Source of the DNA: JAJPJX01 sp964568355
GTDB lineage: Bacteria; Acidobacteriota; Terriglobia; Bryobacterales; Bryobacteraceae
Assembly (NCBI GenBank): GCA_964568355.1
Contig: CAZMRK010000860.1
Coordinates: 1-19,034, forward strand
Direction of reading: 5' to 3'
DNA: 19,034 bases
The translations under genes and the position numbers were made by a program. Positions 6,730-14,985 of this stretch are shown one piece after another. The notes beneath the pieces are model-generated. The model did not search any database and was not told the origin of the DNA. It saw only the letters and a list, made by a program, of their open reading frames with translations. How positions within the stretch are numbered: position 1 is the first letter of the stretch; each line of letters opens with the position of its first letter.

Positions 6730-7944
6730 ATGAGCAAACCGAAGAAAGTGGCCCTCGCCTATTCAGGCGGGTTGGATACCTCTGTCATCATTCCATGGCT
6801 GAAAGAGCACTACCAGTGTGAAGTGGTCGCCGTGTGCGGCGATATCGGCCAGGGGGGTGATGAGCTGACCGGCCTGGAGGAGAAAGCCCGCAAGACTGGC
6901 GCCTCGGAAGTCTATATCGAGGACTTGCGCGAGGAGTTCGTCACCCAGTACCTCTGGAAACTGGTGCGTTCGGGCGGCGTCTACGAAGACAAGTACCTGT
7001 TGGGCACTTCCATCGCGCGGCCGCTGCTGGCCAAGAAGCAGGCCGAAGTGGCTCTGGCTACCGGATGCGATGCGCTGGCCCATGGCTGCACCGGCAAAGG
7101 CAACGACCAGGTTCGCTTCGAGTTGACCTATAAGGCGATCGCGCCCCATTTGCAGGTGATCGCTCCCTGGCGCGAGTGGGACATCGTGTCCCGCGAAGAC
7201 GCCATCGCCTACGCGAAAAAGCACAACGTCCCCATCTCCGCGACCACCACCAAGATCTACAGCCGCGATCGCAACATCTGGCACATCTCCCACGAGGGCG
7301 GCGCGCTCGAAGATCCGGCCAACGCGGCGCCGGACGAAATCTGGATGCTCACAAAAAGCCCCGCGGAAGCTCCCGACAAGCCGGGTGAGGTGACCATCGG
7401 CTTCGAAAAAGGCAACCCGGTTTCGGTCGACGGCAAGAAGCTGAGCGGCGTGGAACTGGTGGAAACGCTCAACCGGATTGGCGGCGAGCACGGCGTCGGC
7501 CGCATCGATCTGGTGGAGAACCGGTTCGTCGGCATGAAGTCGCGCGGCTGCTATGAAACCCCGGGCGGTACGCTGATCCTGGCGGCGCATCGGGAGCTGG
7601 AAGCGCTCACGCTCGACAAGAATACCCTGCACTACAAGCAGCGGCTGGCGTTGGACTATGCCGAGCTGGTCTACAACGGGCTCTGGTTCACGCCGCTGCG
7701 CGAAGCGCTGGACGCGTTCTTCGAAGTCACCAACGCCACCACTACTGGCGAAGTCACGCTGCGCCTCTACAAAGGCAACGTCACGCCGGTGAGCCGCAAA
7801 TCGCCCTATTCGCTCTACTCGCTCGATATCGCCAGCTTCACCATGGGCGCCAGCTACGACCAGAAGGACGCGCTGGGCTTCATCAACCTGATCGGACTGC
7901 CCATCAAGGTGCGGGCGGCGGTGACGGCCGCCAAAACGAAATGA
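6730..7944 (+). CDS. argG: Argininosuccinate synthase
   Basis: Condenses citrulline and aspartate at the cost of ATP (to AMP and pyrophosphate), giving argininosuccinate. 404 residues, normal for the family. The N-terminal ATP pyrophosphatase P-loop is AYSGGLDTS (10-18), and GDIGQG follows near 38. Other family marks are LLGTSIARPLLAKKQ, AHGCTGKGNDQVRFE (aspartate and citrulline binding), KIYSRDRNIWHISHEGG, and ENRFVGMKSRGCYETPGG in the C-terminal synthetase domain. It starts 5 nt after the argF stop without a clear ribosome site of its own, so translation is probably coupled. Its TGA overlaps the argH ATG (ATGA). Nothing is odd in length or residues. Confidence 0.97.
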   Translation: MSKPKKVALAYSGGLDTSVIIPWLKEHYQCEVVAVCGDIGQGGDELTGLEEKARKTGASEVYIEDLREEFVTQYLWKLVRSGGVYEDKYLLGTSIARPLLAKKQAEVALATGCDALAHGCTGKGNDQVRFELTYKAIAPHLQVIAPWREWDIVSREDAIAYAKKHNVPISATTTKIYSRDRNIWHISHEGGALEDPANAAPDEIWMLTKSPAEAPDKPGEVTIGFEKGNPVSVDGKKLSGVELVETLNRIGGEHGVGRIDLVENRFVGMKSRGCYETPGGTLILAAHRELEALTLDKNTLHYKQRLALDYAELVYNGLWFTPLREALDAFFEVTNATTTGEVTLRLYKGNVTPVSRKSPYSLYSLDIASFTMGASYDQKDALGFINLIGLPIKVRAAVTAAKTK

Positions 7945-9323
7945 AGCTCTGGGGTGGCCGCTTCGAAACGGGGCCTTCGGAGGTCTTCGAACGTTTTTCC
8001 GGATCGCTCGACTTCGACCGGCGGCTGATCGACGCCGACATTCGGGGCTCGCAGGCATTTGCGCGGGCCCTGGAGCGCGTCGGCATCCTGTCGGCGGCGG
8101 AGTGCGCCCGCATTGTCGAGGCTTTCGACCAGATCCGCGAGGAAGCGGCCGAGCCGGAGTTTTTCGATCATGCCACCGACGAGGATGTCCACACGCTGGT
8201 CATCCGCAAGCTCAAAGAGCATGCCGGGGCGGTGGCGGACAAGATCCACACTGGGCGCAGCCGTAACGAGCAGGTGTCGCTGGATGTGCGCCTGTGGCTG
8301 CGGGAGGAATGCGACCGGGTGCGCCATCTGCTGGCGGACGCGATGCAGGCCCTGCTGGATCTGGCGGAGCGCTATCCGGACGCGGTGATCCCGGGCTACA
8401 CCCACACGCGGCGGGCGCAAGCCGTGCTGTGGCCGCACTATCTGCTCTCCTATTTCGAGATGCTCGCGCGCGATTGGGAGCGTTTCGGCGAGGCGCGGCG
8501 GCGCGCCAACGTGCTGCCGCTCGGATCGGGCGCGCTGGCCGGGAGCGGTTTCCCCTTCGATCGCGAAGCCATGGCCCGGGATCTGGGCTTTGAAGCCGTG
8601 ACGCGCAACAGCATGGATGTCTCCGGAGACCGCGACTTCGCCCTCGATTTCCTTTATGCCGCCTCCGTGGCCATGCTGCACCTGAGCCGCCTGGCGGAAG
8701 ACTGGATTCTTTATTCGGGCGAGGAGTTCCACTGGATGGAATTGGGCGACGATGTGACCAGCGGATCCAGCCTGATGCCGCAGAAGAAGAATCCGGACTC
8801 GCTCGAACTGATCCGCGGCAAGAGCGGGCGTGTAGTGGGTTCGCTGACCTCGCTGTTGTTTACGATGAAGGGTACTCCCATGACCTATAACCGGGACATG
8901 CAGGAGGACAAAGAGCCGCTGTTCATCGCCGCCGACCAGTTAACCGGATCGCTCGAAATGGCGCGCGTCGTCATCGAATCGGTGCGCCTCAATCCGGCTG
9001 TGCCGCTCGCCGCCGCGGAGGAGAGCTGGGTGGTGGCTACTGACCTGGCCGAAGCCCTGGCCCGCGCAGGCACGCCGTTCCATGCGGCCCATCAACTGGT
9101 GGGGCGCCTGGTGCTCGAAAGTGTGCGGGCGGGCAAGAAGCCGGCGGACTGGACGGCGGAGGAACTGGGGCGCTTTGCGCCGGAGTTTACTCCGGAGATC
9201 GCGTGTCTGCTGGATCCGAAAGTGGGCATGCAATCGCGCGAGGTGCGCGGCGGCACCGGTCCTAAAGCCGTAGCCGCGGCGCTCGCCGAAGCCCGCGCAC
9301 GCCTGGAACAAATGCGAATATGA
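7941..9323 (+). CDS. argH: Argininosuccinate lyase
   Basis: Cleaves argininosuccinate to arginine and fumarate; a homotetramer of the fumarase/aspartase superfamily. 460 residues, normal length. It opens with KLWGGRFETGPSEVFERFSGS, typical of ArgH. Conserved region 1 is HTGRSRNEQVSLD (about 102-114). Region 2 is GYTHTRRAQAVLWPHYLLSY, with the catalytic-region His near 155. Region 3 is the signature GSSLMPQKKNPD (about 274-286), carrying the catalytic Ser loop. The start ATG overlaps the argG stop and the TGA overlaps the argR start, each by 4 nt. Both overlaps imply coupled translation of a single mRNA. Confidence 0.97.
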   Translation: MKLWGGRFETGPSEVFERFSGSLDFDRRLIDADIRGSQAFARALERVGILSAAECARIVEAFDQIREEAAEPEFFDHATDEDVHTLVIRKLKEHAGAVADKIHTGRSRNEQVSLDVRLWLREECDRVRHLLADAMQALLDLAERYPDAVIPGYTHTRRAQAVLWPHYLLSYFEMLARDWERFGEARRRANVLPLGSGALAGSGFPFDREAMARDLGFEAVTRNSMDVSGDRDFALDFLYAASVAMLHLSRLAEDWILYSGEEFHWMELGDDVTSGSSLMPQKKNPDSLELIRGKSGRVVGSLTSLLFTMKGTPMTYNRDMQEDKEPLFIAADQLTGSLEMARVVIESVRLNPAVPLAAAEESWVVATDLAEALARAGTPFHAAHQLVGRLVLESVRAGKKPADWTAEELGRFAPEFTPEIACLLDPKVGMQSREVRGGTGPKAVAAALAEARARLEQMRI

Positions 9324-9760
9324 AGAGTTTCCGCCAGGGCCAGATCCTGAAACTCATCCGGACCCGGCAGATCCGCACGCAGGAGGACCTGGCGCAGGAG
9401 CTCAAAGCCCTCGGCATCGTCACCACCCAGGTGACGCTCTCGCGCGATATCCGCGAATTGGGGCTGGTCAAGACGGCGGAAGGCTATCGCCAGATTGCGC
9501 CGGAAGAATCCGAAGCCGGCCCGCAGTTCGCCATGCTGGTGGGGGAGTTTCTGCAGGATGTGCGCCTGGCGCAGAACCTGGTCGTTCTCAAGACCGCCCC
9601 CGGCCATGCCAACTCCGTAGCCGTGGCGCTCGACGGCGAGCAATGGCTGGAGGTGGTGGGTACCATCGCGGGCGACGATACCATCCTGGTGATCACCGCC
9701 GATAACGCCACCGCCGAAGCGGTGCGGAAAAAGCTTATGGCATTGATCGAGGGGGCCTGA
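9320..9760 (+). CDS. argR: Arginine repressor ArgR
   Basis: 146 residues, family-typical. The N-terminal winged helix (1-60) contains the ArgR recognition segment TTQVTLSRDIRELGLVK (35-51), with Ser41-Arg42 as the DNA-contacting pair. The C-terminal oligomerisation domain has TAPGHANSVAVALD (92-105) and GTIAGDDTILVI (114-125). Asp119-Asp120 correspond to the Asp pair that binds arginine at the hexamer trimer interface. It overlaps argH by ATGA and is the last gene of the operon. The tandem ARG boxes before argF are its likely target, so this is an autoregulated circuit. The stop is 15 bp from the convergent stop of the ADOP permease, with no hairpin terminator between them that I could see. 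Confidence 0.96.
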   Translation: MKSFRQGQILKLIRTRQIRTQEDLAQELKALGIVTTQVTLSRDIRELGLVKTAEGYRQIAPEESEAGPQFAMLVGEFLQDVRLAQNLVVLKTAPGHANSVAVALDGEQWLEVVGTIAGDDTILVITADNATAEAVRKKLMALIEGA

Positions 9761-9775
9761 ACGGGAACGTCGGAA

Positions 9776-12148
9776 TCAGGAATCCCGCAGAACGGAAATG
9801 GGATCTGTGCGAGAGGCTCTGCGGGCCGGGACATAGCTTGCTGCCACGGCTACGATCAGCAGCAGCGCGGCTACCGAGGCGTAGGTCAAGGGGTCAAGCG
9901 CCGTGACGCCATGGATCATCGTCGAGAGCAGGCGCGTAACGACGCCGGCCAGGAGAAGGCCGGCCGCGAGACCTGCGGAAGCGCGCGTCAGACTCTCGCG
10001 GAGCACCGCGGCGAGGAGATGCGCCGGAGTCGCGCCCATCGCCAGCCGGATGCCAAACTCGCGGGAGCGGCGCGCCGTCAGGTAGGAGACGACGCCGTAT
10101 AGTCCAATGCTCGCCAGCAGCAGTGCAAGCGCGGCGAACGAACCGACCAACACCAGATTCAGGCGCTGTGCGAGAAGCGTTCGCGCGAGAAAATCTGACA
10201 TCGGGAACACGTCATAGAGCGGCTGGTTGGGATCGATTTCCCGAATCGCGGCGCGAACCGCAGAGGTCATCGCCGCCGGTTCGCCCGCAGTCTGGACCAC
10301 CATGGCCACGCGATCCTGGGTTCGCTGGGCATACGGCCAGTAGACTTGCGGGCGTGGGTCGCGATCCAGCCCTTCGTGGCGAATGTGGCCGGCTACGCCG
10401 ACAATCTGCACCCACGGCATGCCGGGCGCGATCGCGATGCGGAAGCGCTTGCCAATCGGGCTCTCGTTGCCGAATACCTGGCGCGTAATTCGGTCATCGA
10501 GAATGCCAACGTCGGGTCGGCCGGCGATGTCGTCGTCCCGGAAGGCGCGCCCGGCGAGGAGCGGGATGCCGAGAGCGCGAAAGTAATTGGGGCTGGCGGA
10601 GCGCGAATCGACATTCACGGTTATGCCGCGTTCCTCGAATTCGATCTGCAAGGTCTGCGTTTGGCCTCCTAGCGGAAGGCGATTGACGACCGCTGCGGAT
10701 TGTACTCCGGGGATGGATTGGACGTGGTCGATGAGACGGGACAGGTAACGCCATACTTCGGGGTCCGTATTGCGGTGCGTGGGACGATCGACGGCGAAGT
10801 GGAGACCCAGAACATGGCCGGGCTGGAATCCAGGCTCGGTGGCGCGCACGTTGACGAAGCTGCGCATCAGCAGACCGGCCGAGACGAGCAGCACGACCGT
10901 GAAGGCGATTTCCGCGCAGATGAGCAGATCGCGCAGCCTCGAGTGGGGCGCAGGGCCGCGCTGGAGGCTTGCGGAAACGTGCGACGCCGGTGCGATCGAA
11001 ACGGCGAATGCAGCGGCAACGGAGAGCGCGATTGTAAATAGCAGGACCGGCAGATGAATCGAGATCTCTTCAATGCGCGGGAGTCCGGGCGGGAGCAGCG
11101 GTACCAGCAACTTGAGGAGGGAATCGGCGCCGAGAATGCCGAGGGCGGAGCCGGCGACGGCGAGCGGGATCGTCTCCACGAACGATTGCCGCATAAGCCG
11201 CGCGCGGGTGGCGCCGAGTGCGGCACGGATGGCGAATTCGGCCTGGCGTCCCGTAGCACGCGCGAGCAGCAGGTTGGCGAGATTTACGCAGCCGACCAGG
11301 AAGAGCATGCCGACCGCGGCGAGCAGCAGCCATATTGCAGGACGCACGGATTCGGTGATATCGCCAAGGAGCGGCTCGACGTAGACGCCGAGATCGCGGT
11401 TCGTCTTGGGGTATTCCCGCGCGAGATTGGCGGCGATGGCATTCATTTGCGCGCGCGCCTGCTCGATGCGAATCCCCGGACGGAGACGGGCGACGGACAC
11501 GTAACTGAGGTCCGCGCGATCGCGGATCTCCGCGGGCGGGTAGTACAGTGGTTCCCACAGTTCGTAGTCGCGGCTGGGATAGTGAAACCCGGGCGGCATG
11601 ACGCCGATGACTTCCGTGTCGCGGTCGTTCAGGCGGATCTTGCGGTTGAGGATAGCAGGATCGCCGCCGAAACGCCGCTGCCATAGCGAGTAGCTCAACA
11701 CGGCTTTGGCGGCGGCGCGCTCCGGATCGAGTTGTTCCGCTTCCGTGAAGGTGCGGCCGATAAGCGGCGCGACGCCGAGAGTGGGAAACAAGCTGGCAGT
11801 CGTGCGTGTGCCGCGGATGCGCTCCGGCTCGCCTTCACCGGTCAGGTTGAAATTGGCGACAAGGCGGGTGAGGGCGAGATCGGTGAAGACTTGTTGGCGG
11901 CGCCGCCAATCGAAGTAGTCCGCAGCGCCGGCGGGGGCTTTGGAGACGATGGCGTGCGGAAGGCGGGTGGAGATCGATACCAGGCGGTCAGGGGCAGGAT
12001 ACGGAAGGTCACGGATGAGGACGCTGTAGGCGACAGAAAAGATGCTGGTGCTCGCTGCACATCCAAGGCCGAGGATCAGGATAGCGGAGGCAGCGAATCC
12101 AGGCGACTTCCTCAGGGTGCGGATGGCTTGGCGAAGCTCGGCTCGCAT
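9776..12148 (-). CDS. ADOP-family duplicated ABC permease
   Basis: The start is ATG 12148 (MRAELRQAIRTLRKSPGF), the standard ADOP opening, giving 790 residues. The frame continues up to 12277, but those 43 residues do not look like the family. The layout is duplicated. A first membrane helix (about 18-45) precedes MacB_PCD with NFNLTGEGEPERIRGTRTT and then VLSYSLWQRRFGGDP. FtsX 1 follows near 268-390 (GCVNLANLLLARATGRQAEF). A second helix (about 401-425), PCD 2 (to about 650) and FtsX 2 (about 660-790, with IGLYGVVSYLTARRSREFG) complete it. ADOPs are abundant in Acidobacteriota and carry no ATPase domain of their own; their transport role is not established. It is convergent with argR and divergent from a second ADOP gene. 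Ribosome site before the ATG is weak. Confidence 0.92.
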   Translation of the reverse strand: MRAELRQAIRTLRKSPGFAASAILILGLGCAASTSIFSVAYSVLIRDLPYPAPDRLVSISTRLPHAIVSKAPAGAADYFDWRRRQQVFTDLALTRLVANFNLTGEGEPERIRGTRTTASLFPTLGVAPLIGRTFTEAEQLDPERAAAKAVLSYSLWQRRFGGDPAILNRKIRLNDRDTEVIGVMPPGFHYPSRDYELWEPLYYPPAEIRDRADLSYVSVARLRPGIRIEQARAQMNAIAANLAREYPKTNRDLGVYVEPLLGDITESVRPAIWLLLAAVGMLFLVGCVNLANLLLARATGRQAEFAIRAALGATRARLMRQSFVETIPLAVAGSALGILGADSLLKLLVPLLPPGLPRIEEISIHLPVLLFTIALSVAAAFAVSIAPASHVSASLQRGPAPHSRLRDLLICAEIAFTVVLLVSAGLLMRSFVNVRATEPGFQPGHVLGLHFAVDRPTHRNTDPEVWRYLSRLIDHVQSIPGVQSAAVVNRLPLGGQTQTLQIEFEERGITVNVDSRSASPNYFRALGIPLLAGRAFRDDDIAGRPDVGILDDRITRQVFGNESPIGKRFRIAIAPGMPWVQIVGVAGHIRHEGLDRDPRPQVYWPYAQRTQDRVAMVVQTAGEPAAMTSAVRAAIREIDPNQPLYDVFPMSDFLARTLLAQRLNLVLVGSFAALALLLASIGLYGVVSYLTARRSREFGIRLAMGATPAHLLAAVLRESLTRASAGLAAGLLLAGVVTRLLSTMIHGVTALDPLTYASVAALLLIVAVAASYVPARRASRTDPISVLRDS

Positions 12149-12238
12149 GGAAATTTCACAGCACGCGGTTGGCCCCTGGAACGCGATGAAAACACGGAGG
12201 ACAGCCCAAAATGGTGTCCGCCGGTGGGACGGCTCTGA

Positions 12239-12474
12239 CCAGTAGCGGACAGGCTTTTGCGCGGTGGTGAGGTCCACCCGTGGGCGGTTCCCCCTGGACC
12301 GCGACTCGACGCCCTCGCCGGCGTATTGCGCGAGGCCCTGCCCAGGCGGCGGGAGCAGTCCATCCTCGCAACCGGCGGCTACAACTTCGTGCCGGAAAAT
12401 GGTTCATGTAGCGGGGATGATACAATCCTGGTCATCGGCGCAGGCAGGGCGGCAGCCGAAGCGGCCGGATAAAG
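12239..12474 (+). pseudogene. Possible gene remnant ending in an ArgR-like segment
   Basis: An open stretch of about 78 codons follows a TGA at 12236 and has only a TTG start (12257). Its middle (LDALAGVLREALPRRREQS) has G/C-biased third positions, as real genes here do. Its end, GDDTILVIGAGRAAAEAAG, shares GDDTILVI with ArgR 118-125. At DNA level 18 of 21 bases agree between 12417-12437 and the matching argR bases. A Rossmann-like or glycerate-kinase-like ending is an equally loose fit. It could also be non-coding leader DNA with a chance match. Confidence 0.15.
12418..12426 (+). promoter_or_regulatory. Extended -10 promoter element of the plus-strand ADOP gene
   Basis: TGATACAAT reads as an extended -10 (TGn followed by TACAAT, five of six to consensus). 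It lies about 51 bases before the ATG at 12478. No good -35 is visible 16-18 bp upstream, which is tolerated in extended -10 promoters. Confidence 0.45.
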
Positions 12475-12477
12475 TTC

Positions 12478-14973
12478 ATGACCTTGGATTCTCTGCGGTC
12501 GGACGTCGCCTTTGGCTGGCGGCAACTCAGGAAGAGGAAGGTCACTTCGGCCGCGGCAATCTTGTCTCTGGCTCTCGCGACCGGAGCCTGCACGTCCGCT
12601 TTCCGGCTCATCGACGCCTTGCTGTTCCGGCCTTTGCCGGTGGCCGCCCCGGAGCGCGTGTACGCGCTCTCCCGCCAGAACTTCGAAGCGGGCGGCACTT
12701 CCTCTACCTACGACGGCTGGGAGTATCGCCTGTTCCAACCCCTGCGCGCCGCCGTGAAAGGGCAAGCCGAACTCATTGCCGTCTCCTTCGCCAAACGCGC
12801 GGATATGACCTACCGGTCGGACCAGGAGATGGAGAAGGCTCACCTGGAATATGTTTCCGGGTGGATGTTCGAATCGTTCGGGCTGTCCCCGGCCATTGGG
12901 CGGCTGCTCACCGAAAACGACGATCGGGAACCCGGCGCGCATCCCGTGGCCGTCCTTTCTTACGATTACTGGTCGCGCCGTTTCGGGCGGGATCCGAACG
13001 TAATCGGGCGAACCTTTCGCCTGGGCAGCAATCAGGGGCAGGCATCTCCCGCCGATTTTTACCAGGTCATCGGCGTTGGCCCCAAGGGGTTCAGCGGTAC
13101 CGAGCCTGGCACGGCGATCGACATCTTCCTGCCCACGACGATGAATGGATACGTCAATCTGCCCATCGCGGCCTTCCTGCGCACGTTCGTGCATCTGGCG
13201 CCGGGCGCTGCGCCGGAACCGGTGCGCGATCGTCTGCGGGCCGTGCTCCATAGCCTGGAAGAAGAGGAAGCGAAGCAGTCTTCGGAACGGTGGACCCGAT
13301 CCTATCGCACTCTGCTGATGGAGCCTGCCGCGGCGGGTGTCTCGGGAATGCAGAAGAACTATCGCCTTTCCCTCGCGGCGCTGGGAGTCCTGGTGTTGCT
13401 GGTACTGCTGATTGCGTGCGCGAACGTGGCGAACCTCATGATGGCTCAGGCCGCGGCGCGCGCCAGAGAGATGGCGCTGCGTGTGGCCATCGGCGCCGGA
13501 AAAATGCGCCTGGTGCAACTGGTTCTGGTGGAAAGCGCGCTGCTCGCGCTCCTGGCCGCGGCGGCCGGTGCGTTGTTTGCCTGGTGGTCGGCGCCATTTG
13601 TCGTGAGCAGGATCAATCCGCCGGACAACCCGGTGCGGCTCTCGCTCCCGGCGGACTGGCGAGTCTTCGCCTTCGGGCTGGCTCTCACCTTCGGCGTGAC
13701 GCTCCTGTTTGGGCTGGCGCCGGCGCTTCGGGCATCCACGGTCAAACCGGCCAGCGCGCTCAAGGGCGGGGAAGATCCCCACTCGCGCCGGCGCCTGATG
13801 CATCTTCTGATTGCCCTGCAGGTGGTCTTCTGCGTTCTCGTGCTGTTTGTTGGAGGCTTGTTCGTCACCACGTTCCAGCGCTTGTCGAATCAGCCTGTCG
13901 GCTTCGCGCCGGAACGACTGCTTACACTGGATGCGGTCGCGCAGCACCCCTCGGCGGCGGCCTGGGAGCAGGTGGCCGATCGTCTGCGAACCGTGCCCGG
14001 CGTGGAACAGGTTGCGCTGGCCGAATGGGCGCTGCTGGACGGGTGGGGTTACAAATACAGCTCCATTCGGATCGATGGCGCTCCCCCCACCGGCGTGGGC
14101 ACAGCATTTCTGAGTGTTTCGCCTGGATGGCTGGAGACGATGAAAATTCCGCTGCTCGGCGGGCGCGACTTCCGCGCGAGCGACATCTACCTCAGTCCTC
14201 AAAAATCGGGCGTGGCGATCGTCAACCAGACTTTTGCCAGGCAATACTTCCATGGAGAAAACCCGGTTGGGAAATTCTTCGAAACGACGACCGGCGGGTT
14301 GAACGGAGGCCGCTTTCAGATTGTGGGCCTGGTGGGCGATGCTCGCTACTTCAACATGCGTGAGCCGATCCCGCCCGTGGTTTACAACCCATTCCATTGG
14401 ACTGAGGGGGCGGAATGGGGACGGCTGGCCGGTCAGGCGGCGTTCCTTGTAAGAACATCCGCCCCCAATCCGCTCGCGCTCGCCTCCGCCCTCCGCCGGG
14501 AAGTGTCGCGCGCGAACCCGGGCTTCTACGTCAGCAACGTCCGTACCCAGAAAGAGCTGATCCAGATGCACACCGTACGAGAGCGTCTGCTGGCAATGCT
14601 GGCGCTGTTTTTCGCAGCGGCGGCCCTGCTGCTTGCCGGTATCGGGCTGTATGGAGTGCTCGAATACACCGTCTTCCACCGAACGCGCGAGATCGGCATT
14701 CGCATGGCGCTCGGCGCGCAAGCTGGCGACATTGCCCGGAGAGTCAGCCTGGATATTTTTGCCATGGTGGCCTCGGGGGCGGTAGCGGGCCTGGCAATTG
14801 GTATGGGATCCGTGCGCTATATCCAGAGCCTGCTCTACCAGGTGAAGGCCACTGACCTCGGTGCACTGGCAATCCCCTCCCTGGCGATTCTGGCGGCAGC
14901 CTTGCTGGCCGCCCTGCCCGCGCTGATTCACGCCGTTCGCATTGATCCGGTCCGCGTGCTGCGCAACGAATAG
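12478..14973 (+). CDS. ADOP-family duplicated ABC permease
   Basis: 831 residues from ATG 12478 (MTLDSLRSDVAFGWRQLRKR), a standard ADOP start, although the ribosome site is weak. The first membrane helix spans about 23-48 and is followed by PCD 1 with EYVSGWMFESFGLSPAIGRL and SYDYWSRRFGRDP. FtsX 1 is near 292-420 (LLIACANVANLMMAQAAARA and ALRVAIGAGKMRL). The second copy begins with a helix at about 440-466 (LIALQVVFCVLVLFVGGLFV), then PCD 2, then FtsX 2 at about 700-831 (AGIGLYGVLEYTVFHRTREI and GIRMALGAQAGDIARR). There is no ATPase domain or neighbouring ATPase gene. A large antisense frame (12379-14931) is only a shadow. It shares the ADOP layout with the gene on the other side of the intergenic region but is clearly different in sequence, so it is not a recent copy. 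Confidence 0.93.
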   Translation: MTLDSLRSDVAFGWRQLRKRKVTSAAAILSLALATGACTSAFRLIDALLFRPLPVAAPERVYALSRQNFEAGGTSSTYDGWEYRLFQPLRAAVKGQAELIAVSFAKRADMTYRSDQEMEKAHLEYVSGWMFESFGLSPAIGRLLTENDDREPGAHPVAVLSYDYWSRRFGRDPNVIGRTFRLGSNQGQASPADFYQVIGVGPKGFSGTEPGTAIDIFLPTTMNGYVNLPIAAFLRTFVHLAPGAAPEPVRDRLRAVLHSLEEEEAKQSSERWTRSYRTLLMEPAAAGVSGMQKNYRLSLAALGVLVLLVLLIACANVANLMMAQAAARAREMALRVAIGAGKMRLVQLVLVESALLALLAAAAGALFAWWSAPFVVSRINPPDNPVRLSLPADWRVFAFGLALTFGVTLLFGLAPALRASTVKPASALKGGEDPHSRRRLMHLLIALQVVFCVLVLFVGGLFVTTFQRLSNQPVGFAPERLLTLDAVAQHPSAAAWEQVADRLRTVPGVEQVALAEWALLDGWGYKYSSIRIDGAPPTGVGTAFLSVSPGWLETMKIPLLGGRDFRASDIYLSPQKSGVAIVNQTFARQYFHGENPVGKFFETTTGGLNGGRFQIVGLVGDARYFNMREPIPPVVYNPFHWTEGAEWGRLAGQAAFLVRTSAPNPLALASALRREVSRANPGFYVSNVRTQKELIQMHTVRERLLAMLALFFAAAALLLAGIGLYGVLEYTVFHRTREIGIRMALGAQAGDIARRVSLDIFAMVASGAVAGLAIGMGSVRYIQSLLYQVKATDLGALAIPSLAILAAALLAALPALIHAVRIDPVRVLRNE

Positions 14974-14985
14974 CCGCCGCGCGCC

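Larger units (their letters stand above)
12149..12477. other. 329-bp divergent intergenic region between two ADOP genes
   Basis: No convincing gene is present. The half near 12149-12238 shows nothing I can identify. From 12239 to 12474 one plus frame is open. It has coding-like G/C at third positions in its middle and ends in GDDTILVIGAGRAAAEAAG, which repeats eight residues of the ArgR C-terminus. It may be a gene remnant. An extended -10 for the plus-strand ADOP gene lies within this stretch. No -35 partner or promoter for the minus-strand ADOP gene stands out. Confidence 0.5.

Noticed and set aside
6763..8058. 431-residue minus-strand frame over argG
   Set aside because: Antisense to an unmistakable argG; its composition and lack of motifs show a shadow.
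9761..9775. Terminator between argR and the ADOP gene
   Set aside because: Only 15 bp separate the stops and no stem-loop with a T run is visible.
12149..12277. 43-residue N-terminal extension of the minus-strand ADOP gene
   Set aside because: The family starts at MRAELRQAIRTLRKSPGF; the extra residues show no similarity to the family or ribosome site.
12379..14931. 850-residue minus-strand open frame opposite the ADOP gene
   Set aside because: It is antisense to a clear ADOP permease and rich in Arg/Gln/His/Gly with no domain, the pattern of a GC-rich shadow frame.
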